A stretch of DNA of 18,480 nucleotides, taken from Smittium culicis (taxonomy: Eukaryota; Kickxellomycota; Harpellomycetes; Harpellales; Legeriomycetaceae). How positions within the stretch are numbered: the first letter of the stretch is position 1; each line of letters starts with the position of its first letter. Below the pieces are notes generated by a model. That model was given only the letters and a program-made list of their open reading frames with translations. It made no database searches and was not told the origin of the DNA. The position numbers were made by a program, and so were the translations under genes. Where the stretch lies: contig LSSN01001796.1 of the NCBI GenBank assembly GCA_001970855.1, forward strand, positions 1-18,480. The letters are read 5' to 3'. Below are positions 9,453 to 17,299 of this stretch, in pieces.

Positions 9453-10860
9453 TTATTTTTTATGAAATAAATAAAAGCACTGCTTGCTTTTTTTGATACA
9501 AAGATTCACTCCACATGTAGAACACTTTATGCTTGATCTAACTTGTTTTACCCTTGTGCTGCAAAATGCACAACTGCGCCTATTGGCTTTTGCTGGGAGG
9601 TGGTCTGAATTTGAATGTCTGATCTCGCTCGAAATGTAGGGTTTATTTTTTTGTATCATTATCGGTAAATCAGGTTCAAGATTCGCCCTTTCGTTAATTT
9701 TTTCTGGCAGCATATGATCGACGATTGATAAAATAAAATTTTTCATACTTGTTTTTTTGTGCGGGTTTAAATCTTTATATATTATAAAAGAATTTACCAC
9801 GCATATATTTATGAAGTAAAAAAATATTCTGTGCCACCATTTATAACACTTTCTATCAAGTATGTATAATGTATTGAGTTGATCCATTTTATCCACTGAG
9901 TTCATATTTAAATTATAGTCGCATATCATCTCAGGTTTAATGACGTTTTCCAAAATTACACTTTTTGACCTTCGTGGTATATTCAAAAAACTAGAAGGAT
10001 CATGATATGTCGAAATCATATGTACGGGTTTATTGTCCATCCATTTTAGTACAGACATACCATTTTCGCTCATAAACCATTCTGCTTCCCATTTTTTTAA
10101 ACGGCTATTTTTTGTAAATTCGGGCAAGTACTTTCTATTTGGTCTAATCGTCCCGCAAGCATGATGGCCAATTTTTTGTAAGTATTCCATAAGTGGGACT
10201 GAAGTAAAAAAATTATCCATAAAAATTATGTGATTTTTTTGATCTAATTTTTCTACAAGGTGTTTTACGACTCGAAATCCCAAATTTTTTTGATTTCCGG
10301 TTTTGTATTTCCCCTGGTATATGTCAAAATAATAACAATATCCAGTTTTGTCTGCTAAAATCCATACCTTGAATCCTCTTTTAATAGGTTTACTAGGCAA
10401 GTACTGTTTAAAACCGATTCTACCTTTAAATTTAATCGACTATTCATCGATAGCAACACTTTGATGAGGTAAATAATTTTTTTTGAAATTTTTTTTCATA
10501 GTTTCAAGGAAATTCCTTTTTTTATATAGCTTGTCGTCTTCAAAATCGTCATCCGAATATTAATTCTGAGTTTTAATATTGATGCTATTTTGTGTTTGAC
10601 TGGTATGTACTGATAGTATTATTCGAATGACTAAAACTATTAGAATAATTCTTTGACAATAGTAATTATTTCCTGTATAAAGATTTGGCAATAAAAAATT
10701 AAATATTTTAGAACTCATAATGTTAGATATGTTATGATCATTGAGAGATCTATTTGAACTCCAATAATCTGTTTATTCGGGTAATTTTTTAGCCCCTATA
10801 ATTTAATCAATTCCAATATATTTTTTCAATCCGCCTAGACATGCCATTTTGTGATTTAGT
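9453..10860 (-). pseudogene. piggyBac-family transposase relic
   Basis: The C-terminal 315 codons (9453-10400) are open: PSKPIKRGFKVWILAD, then the second catalytic Asp in FMDNFFTS (Asp 10215-10217), the third in MNSVDKMDQL (Asp 9891-9893), and a C-terminal Cys-rich zinc finger (CAFCS, CSTCG, CIKKSKQC). Upstream in the same phase the protein continues: KFKGRIGFKQYL, a TAG at 10440-10442, then AIDE with the first catalytic Asp (10446-10448). Further upstream come TAA at 10560-10562, a segment with TDYWSS and ISNIMSSKIFNFLL, TAA at 10773-10775, GAKKLPE, TAA at 10803-10805, and GGLKKYIGID. All three catalytic Asp are kept but the gene carries four stops. The first ATG of the open part lies inside the domain and is not a genuine start. 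The N-terminal 100 or more residues are not recognised. No convincing terminal inverted repeats were found. A TTAA followed by AACCCC at 9388-9397 is a possible 3' end only. Confidence 0.9.
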
Positions 10861-11620
10861 TTTAGAAAAGTTTGAATTAGCATAATAATTAGTATTAAAA
10901 ACTATTTCATAAGTAGAGAATCAGTAAAAAATAAATTAACAATTTTGTATGGAGTTAAATTATGCATTTGAAAAATAAATGAGCAACGCCTTCTATATAA
11001 TTATAATTATCATAATTTTTTGGCGGATAAAAATTTTTTCTTCATTGACTCGTGTAAAAACTTTTACAATAACTATCCACTTCAGATATAGGTATTTCAT
11101 TTAGAGTTAAATCAAGGGAATTATTATAGAAGGAAATACTCTAATTTATATTAAAATTATTATATATAGATTTTTAGATTATATTTCTTGATGTAGATGG
11201 AAAAAAAAAAAACATCATCAGGTATTGAAAAATCTTTGCTATTAAAAGAATAATCATCAGAATAGTAGCTCATAACTAAAAAAATAAATCTTAAATCTTA
11301 TTTAACTTATAAAAAATTAGAATTAGAAACAATCAAATATATTGTAAAATATATTTTATAGAACAATTTATTAGCGATATACTATAATAATAATTAAAAT
11401 AATATTTAAAAAATGAAAAATATAAATTAGTATATAAAATGCTAAAAATAACCTAAAAAACAAAAAAGTGCGGAAATACTAATAATGTAAAAAATAAATA
11501 AAATTAGTGAAATTAAGGCAGAAAAATAAAAATCAATAAATTAAAAAAAAAGTGAAATATGTTAGAAATTAAAAAGGTATAGATCAAAAATAATATCACT
11601 TAAATAATATGCCAGGTAAT

Positions 11621-11797
11621 TGAAATGGCAAAAAACAATCTAAATTAGCAGAGAAAAAACATAAAAAATGAGTTTAGTGTGTAGCAATGACTAAAACTCG
11701 GTAGGCGTATTTTTATTATTGCTACTAAGGTATGCTATTTTTTATTATTTGATGGTCAATGAAAATGGCAAAAAACAGTCTGAATTTTGGCAGGAAA
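11621..11797 (+). repeat. imperfect direct repeat, about 35 bp, two copies
   Basis: Copy one starts at 11621 and copy two at 11760. Both read TGAAA(A)TGGCAAAAAACA, then TCTRAATT, then GCAG followed by a purine run, with a few substitutions and one or two indels. A shorter similar GGCAGAAAA block occurs near 11517. The inverted pair at 11681/11718 falls between the two copies. Origin unknown. Confidence 0.5.
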
Positions 11798-12151
11798 GGA
11801 GCTAAAAAAGGGCAAGCGAATAGCATAGTATTATAAGTAAACAATATAAGCAAGAATAATGCTTTAGCTTTGGTATATTTATAAGTTTTTTAAATGTATA
11901 TTCGCATTTTACTTTATTTTTTTCGGTAGAGTTTTACCCAGATAATTTTCTAGTTCAAAGTTTAGTTCTTGATACTAATTTTTTGTTAGATGAATTGCAA
12001 TTCACAGACATATTTCAGCTATTTTTTTATACTTTTATTTAGATAATTTAATTGAAAGTTAAAGCGCTATTTGTAACACTTTATATTGCAATAAATAATT
12101 CAATCTATTTGACGGATAATTTTGGCAATTCAAATATTATTATTTATTATG

Positions 12152-12171
12152 GTAGACCAAAAATGGTCTAC
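12152..12171. repeat. perfect 8-bp hairpin with A4 loop
   Basis: GTAGACCA (12152-12159) and TGGTCTAC (12164-12171) are exact reverse complements around AAAA. There is no adjacent gene that would give it a role. Confidence 0.5.
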
Positions 12172-12661
12172 TAAACAGGAACGCACATTTTAGAAAAAGC
12201 TGAATATTGATCTACCGCCCATGAAAAAGATAAGGCGTCTATGAATTTTGTATAAATTTATTTCTTTTCAATCTTGATTTAGAGTATTAATTATATAAGC
12301 GAATCTTATTTAGCTTGTAATTTTTTCAATATTTATTTTTACATTTTCAAATAGTTTGCGCATATAAATAAAAATGAAACTTATAACGACAATAAATTTA
12401 TTCAACAGCTTCTTAATATTTAATGAGGCGTAAATAATAATATTTTTCAATGATTTTGCATTGTTTTTATCTTTTGTTGACACTACTAAAAAAAATAAGA
12501 ATAAGCAAAAAAATTTAATTAGTCCAAATAAATATATGTGAAAAAAAAAAGAAATAATTAGATATAATAAAGAATTGGTTTTTTTATTGTAATGTTAATT
12601 TAAAATCAATATAATTATAAAACTTTGAAATTAACTATTAAGATTAGTGATTATTTATATT

Positions 12662-12766
12662 AATTAAGAATTTTTAGGGTTTAGGGTTAAGGGTTCTAAT
12701 TTGGTAAAATTTATTTTACAACTTACAATTTCTTTTTCAAGCCCAAACCCTAAATATTACTTAATT
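12662..12766. repeat. 105-bp foldback with telomere-type TTTAGGG units in its arms
   Basis: The left arm is 12662-12686 and the right arm 12742-12766. The right arm is the reverse complement of the left at 21 of 25 positions by eye, starting AATTAAG at the outer edge and ending in a TTTAGGGTTT-type core. The left side carries TTTAGGG at 12673-12679 and 12680-12686, then TTAAGGG at 12687-12693. The right side carries the complement, CCCAAACCCTAAA, at 12742-12754. The 55-nt centre has no gene. It could be a tiny terminal-inverted-repeat element or a fragment of telomere-like sequence captured at a break and folded back. Confidence 0.6.
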
Positions 12767-14161
12767 ATAAAACTTTTTTATAATAACGCTTCTTATACAT
12801 GTTGAAAGGCCTTGGATAGTCAATTTTTTATCTTTAATTCCCAAATGGTGATAAACGACTAATAATCAGGATAAAATTTAGATTCGGTAATCTCTACGAA
12901 TATCATCAATCCAAACTTTCAATTAAAATCAGAATAAATTATGATCATATTTTTATTTCAGGGAATTTAGACACAAGATAGTAATTTATCCAAAAATTTC
13001 TACTTTCATATTTATAATTATCAATTTTACTGAAATAATTCAATTCCGTAAATTTTATAATTGAATTGGGTGTACCACAAATCGAAAACCCCAATAGCAC
13101 CTATGGAAGATCTCGTTAGAAGACCAACCCTATTGGCCCACCATCGATCCTCATCTTATTCAAAATATACAGCATAATCCTTAACTATGAAAGGTTATGC
13201 TGTTCAAAAACAACTATAATCCTTGATAACCTAGTCTACTTAACTTACAGCTACAATAAAATAAATAAACCCTCGACATAAAACTGTAGTCATCTTAATT
13301 TTATTATACCTTCATAGTGACACTTACAATAAAATTTTAATTTTATCAATCTATTTTTTAATCTTCGAGCAAACGAATAATTGATCGTGAAAGCCTATAA
13401 TCTCAATTTTTCGGAATCAGAATCGAGTTTTTTACAATTATTAACTATTAATCATTTCACATGTTCCTATCGAATCATCAAAAAAGGTCAACATATGATT
13501 TTTTTTGTGAAATTTCTAACTATGTATTTTCTATGTAAAAAATAAGTTAATCAGGTTTAAATCAACAGAATATAAGTTCAATTTTTTTTTTAGATTTTTT
13601 ATAGTGTAAAAACCTTAGGTAGCTACTAAATTTATATAATTTTTGATTAAAATATATAGATATGTTCTTGTGTGTTTTTATTACTCGAAAAAATATATAA
13701 TTTCAATAAATTACTTTTGAGATAGTGAATCAACCTTGAAAAAACTCATTTCTTAAAAAAATTACAGATTTAAACAATTCTGAATTTTTTTACAGAATTT
13801 GTAAAGGAAGATAATATAATTGATTAGATAATAATTGTTCTGATAGTTAAATAAGAGCCATAATATCTAATCTCATTGTTACCAACATAAATATTCAGCA
13901 GTTAACTAAATATTTAAAGGCGCTTATTTATTATTAAGGTAGGGTATTTATACCCGAGATTATCAACCTCCCATAATATTTCTAAAATTTATAATGTTTA
14001 TTCTTGTTCTCGTTTGTTGTTGCTCTTGCTGTATTTATTCATTATTTGTTATTTTAAATTCTGTTCTATTTTTACTAAATAAAAATCTTATAGTTAATAC
14101 ATTGAATTTTGATAAGATTCAAAATTGATTTTAAATATTAGCTAATACAACCTGTCAAAAA
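12767..14161. other. non-coding stretch upstream of the Ty3-like relic
   Basis: AT-rich with a less AT-biased pocket at about 13076-13210. That pocket contains two hairpins: CCAATAG (13091-13097) with CTATTGG (13130-13136), and CAGCATAATCCTT (13170-13182) with AAGGTTATGCTG (13191-13202; one bulged T). At about 13936-14080 a GGTATTTATACCC block with a TATA-like core is followed by a T- and TTG-rich run and an AATAAA. This resembles the promoter part of a long terminal repeat or leader, but no second copy was found after the relic, so no LTR is called. Confidence 0.35.
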
Positions 14162-14464
14162 ATGTATAGAGTAAATAAACTTATTAAAGTGTATAGTTTA
14201 TTGGGAGTTTTTAACCAAGTGGTATACATGGACCAGGAAGGGTCTTTTGCATCTTCATTTTTTCGAAATTTTTTCAATTACAACTCTGGTTGTAGTGAAT
14301 TATGTTTTTCGGGAAAAGTAAAGCTACTAAACACAACCAAATTTGAAAGCGCTCTTAAGAGATTTAAAGTGTTCGCTTCCAGTAAACATTTTTATTTCTG
14401 GGATAAAGGCGATATTTTTACCAAAGACCGAGATATGATTATTTATATGGGCTTCAATTATTAG
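14162..14464 (+). CDS. unidentified 100-residue open frame
   Basis: ATG to TAG, 100 codons, in DNA where stops usually occur every ten or so codons. Composition is more balanced than its surroundings, with Asp, Gly, Ser and two Cys spread through (YNSGCSELCFSGK). There is no signal peptide, membrane segment or known motif I can name; the start is rich in Val, Leu, Tyr and Lys (VNKLIKVYSLLGVF). It ends about 130 bp before the first readable Gag residues of the Ty3-like relic on the same strand. It could be that element's N-terminal coding part, a captured exon or a chance survivor. I do not recognise the family and do not assign a function. Confidence 0.3.
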   Translation: MYRVNKLIKVYSLLGVFNQVVYMDQEGSFASSFFRNFFNYNSGCSELCFSGKVKLLNTTKFESALKRFKVFASSKHFYFWDKGDIFTKDRDMIIYMGFNY

Positions 14465-14593
14465 ATCCTGTTTATGGTTTGTTTTAAGATATGGTCATAT
14501 ATTATAACCCATGCTTGAAAAATCATGACCGATTCTTTACCAAATTCAATTATAAAATTTTCTTATTCAAATATAGCATTTAAGTAAAGATGA

Positions 14594-15053
14594 ATACATT
14601 ACAGAATCCTCCAAGGAACAAAAACCGTAACAGAATACGCCACTGAATTCGGAGTTTTGGGTCGAGACTCAGGTTACGATCAATTAGCTGTATTAGATAA
14701 ATTTTACGAGGGCTGAAAGATAACATCATGGCATATCTTATGGTTGCAGAAATTCCAGATAGACTAGAAGGCTGCATTGATGCTGCGATGCTAATTGATC
14801 ACCGTCTGTCAAATTGAGGCGTCTTTTTTAGAGAAAAATCATCACAAAAAAGTCATAACCCATTTAGAAATGGATATTTTCAAAGAAATTATGCTGTAAA
14901 TTCAAGCCAAGTAAAAAAATTGGATACTACAGTACCAATAAAAATAGAATATCTAGCCCCTTGACAAAGAGGACCTATATCTGCTGAAGAAAAATCCTGT
15001 ATATTTGAAAACGGACTTTCCATGTACTGTTTAACAGCATGAAATGTTCAATA
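14594..15053 (+). pseudogene. Ty3-like Gag relic (capsid helices and broken zinc knuckle)
   Basis: The first readable part (14594-14713) gives RILQGTKTVTEYATEFGVLG and runs to DKFYEG. A one-base shift at about 14708-14711 leads to GLKDNIMAYLMVAEIPDRL and CIDAAMLIDHRLSN, ended by TGA. This is the retrotransposon Gag (capsid) pattern in which a short helix with a VxEY motif is followed by FxxGL and an IDxRL helix. After a poorly conserved stretch, 14967-15053 reads RGPISAEEKS, then NGLSMYCLTA and a TGA. In fungal Ty3-type Gag this segment leads into a CxxC zinc knuckle. Here the first Cys is Ser and the Gly-His pair is absent, so the RNA-binding finger is lost. Confidence 0.72.
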
Positions 15054-15189
15054 AACTGCAAATAGAGATAAAATTCGAGAAAAAAACATGTTACACATTA
15101 GAACGAAAGGTAATTTTGGGTGCGGATTTCTTTATTTTATATTCTCATAATAGGTATAATAGGTTACTCTTGAAACAAAATACTATTCC

Positions 15190-15272
15190 AAACTTATAAA
15201 GTCTTTCGTAGTGTCAAATTTCCTTATTGATTCGGGAGTATCTAAAAATTTCATCTACAATACTTTGAAAGC
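15190..15272 (+). pseudogene. Ty3-like aspartic protease fragment
   Basis: A short readable block, FVVSNFLIDSGVSKNFIYN, holds the active-site triad DSG (15229-15237) with the flanking hydrophobic LI and the usual S/T-x-N-F-I that follow in retropepsins of this class. It stops at TAA after TLKA. The rest of the protease, about 15280-15600, cannot be read. The enzyme would cleave Gag-Pol; this one is a fragment. Confidence 0.65.
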
Positions 15273-15602
15273 TTAAAATTCAATATCAACTTAGAAATTA
15301 TTGTAAGCTCATCTTTATTATAAGAATAAATATATAAAAAAAATTAAAAATTAAAATTATCATTAATTGTGACCATATGAACACAAAATATTATTACTAA
15401 ATTATTACAAGAAAAAATCCATTATTTTTGGTGATACCATTGCTAAAAACTCATAATTCCATTATAGACTCATCAAAAAAAAATTATGCAATTTAAATCA
15501 AAAATTAGTACAGAGAATAGGATCAAAACAGAGGCAATAAATTCGGCGAATATACAAATAATTGAAAAAAGGACATCGAAGATCCCAAATTAATACGAAA
15601 AA

Positions 15603-16560
15603 TACGAGCCATTATTCAATAAGGAATTGGAATTAGAGCTGTCACTTCACCGATAATACGACTGCTCGAAAAATTTAATGACGAATACCCAGATATATGG
15701 GAGGTTAATATACTCACTGTACCAAGATGGACTGAATGAATTAAAAACTTGTATCGACGAAAACTTAATTTATGGTTTTATTACACCATTTAACCCACAA
15801 TATAGACCACAAATAATATTTGTATGCAAAAAAAAGTCTCCTTCGTCTGTGTGTAGACTATCTCAAGTTAAATAATAATAATTAAAATATCGACACCCAC
15901 TTTCAAGGTTCGAAGCTTCTTTTGATAGACATGTTAAAGATTAAATATTTACAAAATTTAAACTGAGACTTTCATATAACCTAGTTAGAATATTGCAAGG
16001 TAGAGAATGGAGAATCCGAATTTAGATGCAGCTACAGGAATTTGAATATTAGGTTAATCCTTTTGGGCTTAATAACGCACATGCTGTATTTCATAATTTT
16101 TTTAATGATCTATTGACTGATGTATTAATAGATTATGCAATTGCATATCTGGACGATGTTTTGATATATACTGAAAAAGAACATGAAAAAACTGTAAAAT
16201 TTATCAGTGTATTTTAAAATCTCTAATGAAAAAAATTATTCTGTACGCTAGAAAAATGCCTCCTCCTCAAAAAAAGATAGTTTTTCTTGAATACTTGATT
16301 TATAATAATGGTTTAATACAGAACTAGAGAAAAAACGCAAAAGAGTGGGAAATTCCAACACCTTTGAATGAGATACACTATTTATAGGTTTTTTAAATTA
16401 TTACAGGAAATCAATTCCTAATATCTCTGTTCTCACATTATCTTTAACTCAGCTATTAAGAAAGAAAATATTATCCAATTGAAAAAACGAATGTCAAAAT
16501 TCAATTCAAAAAATAAAAGTACTCTTTACGAAATCTCATACTGAAATTTTCCTATCCCAA
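15603..16560 (+). pseudogene. Ty3-like reverse transcriptase relic
   Basis: Phase 0 from 15603 reads YEPLFNKELELEL, a TAA at 15654-15656, YDCSKNL, YGRLIYSLYQDGLNELKT, then CIDENLIYGFITPFNP. Around the A-run at 15829-15837 the phase changes and 15841-15880 gives LRLCVDYLKLN. Phase 0 then returns with HPLSRFEASFDRHVKD, a TAA, IFTKFKLRLSYNLVRI, a TAG at 16023-16025 and a TAG at 16050-16052. NPFGLNNAHAVF and AYLDDVLIYTEKEHEK follow, with the YLDD box at 16146-16157. The thumb/connection follows as IGFLNYYRKSIPNISVLTLS at about 16385-16445 and NECQNSIQKIKVLFTK. Motif A has Lys (FKLRL) where Asp is required. The motif order is unmistakable but the enzyme is dead. Confidence 0.85.
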
Positions 16561-16816
16561 TAAAGGAAATATATTAAAATTTTTTTTATCTTATTATATT
16601 TGTCAAGCTGGTTTTAATAAGGACTTTATTTAAAGGAATTAAAATTGTTGAAAAGCTTATCCATTCTATAAAATGGCTAAGCTCCTCATTATATACTAGA
16701 TTAAAATAAAAACAAGTGTTAAATATAGCTTTGTAGTTTGAGAGTGTAATGAGGGAACTAAGATAGGGCTGATTTTTAGGTAAAAGCCAATCAATTATAT
16801 TCGCCATTACAATATT
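16561..16816. other. segment that breaks RT/RNase H homology
   Basis: After the RT thumb the opening of RNase H (the TDAS block) would be expected, but I cannot read it in any plus frame here. Homology resumes at 16817. On the minus strand 16586-16837 is open for 83 codons without a family I recognise, rich in Ile, Asn, Leu and Tyr. The stretch may be an insertion, a replacement or simply decayed sequence. Confidence 0.35.
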
Positions 16817-17040
16817 ATGTGTATTGATATGTATCAAAGAAACGAAGATGGCGAACTAAAACCAATATCATATCTTTCAAAGGAATTTTTACCCTCAATA
16901 ATTTATTATGATATATATGACAAATAATTACTCGCAATAGATATAGCGTTAAAAAACGGAGATAATATCTGGAAGAGCAAAACCAATCATTTGTAGTACT
17001 ATCTGATCATAAAAATCTAGAACGTTTCAAAGGGAAAAAA
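16817..17040 (+). pseudogene. Ty3-like RNase H relic
   Basis: Phase 2 reads RNEDGELKPISYLSKEFLPS, then IIYYDIYDK, a TAA at 16925-16927, and LLAIDIALKNGDNIW. This matches the middle of retrotransposon RNase H, where the element protein has DxDGxxxPIxYxSKxL, then ExNYxxxDKELLAI. The conserved Glu before LLAI may be the codon now TAA. In another phase from 16987, SFVVLSDHKNLERFKGKK gives the later catalytic block (xVxTDHKNLxxF), with its Asp kept. The first catalytic block is missing. Confidence 0.75.
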
Positions 17041-17185
17041 AATCTTTTAAAGTATATATTTTAAATAATCTGTTCAAAAAGAGAGTATAAGAGTCTCAAA
17101 TCAATTCTGAAGCGATTTCAGATAAATCAGAAATAGAAATTAAAAAATACCTGAAAGCGGCAGAGAAATTTCGTCATAAAAATAT

Positions 17186-17299
17186 ATGATTATTTACAAT
17201 AATGAAGCATATTTTAGGGAAACACATAGGCATAGAATAATCAAAGAATTACGCTATCTATAGTTAGATTGTAACCCGGGAGTAATTATAGTAGTTTAA
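17186..17299 (+). pseudogene. Ty3-like integrase, N-terminal fragment
   Basis: MIIYNNEAYFRETHRHRIIKE, TAG, then LDCNPGVIIVV and a TAA at 17297-17299. It fits the start of the integrase zinc-binding domain, in which a YxxxxxYVPxxxRxxIIxExH block is followed by AGHPGxxKT. The two His of the HHCC finger appear as Arg (LRYL) and Asn (CNPG). No later integrase motifs (the CxxC half or the DDE core) are readable downstream, so the element is truncated or erased from here. Confidence 0.5.

Larger units (their letters stand above)
10861..12661. other. AT-rich stretch with small repeats, no recognised gene
   Basis: AT-rich DNA with no protein-coding signal I can recognise. If the piggyBac element was once full length, its N-terminal coding part and 5' end should lie in about 10860-11500, but they cannot be read. 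It holds the imperfect direct repeat listed at 11621-11797 and a perfect hairpin at 12152-12171. It also holds an inverted pair GTAGCAAT (11681-11688) and ATTGCTAC (11718-11725). Confidence 0.5.
14594..17299 (+). mobile_element. Ty3/gypsy-like LTR retrotransposon relic, no LTRs found
   Basis: Gag, protease, reverse transcriptase, RNase H and the first part of integrase appear in Ty3/gypsy order on the plus strand, each readable only by moving between frames and across many stops. Integrase breaks off at about 17299 and no terminal repeats pair up at the two sides. The element is much older than the DIRS copy: its base composition has drifted towards the AT-rich background and catalytic residues are lost. 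The pieces are listed separately. Confidence 0.88.

Noticed and set aside
13860..14160. 5' LTR of the Ty3 relic
   Set aside because: There is a TATA-like core and an AATAAA, but no second copy downstream and no primer-binding site I can identify.
14580..14777. 65-codon minus-strand frame
   Set aside because: It lies opposite the readable Gag helices on the plus strand and has no motif of its own.
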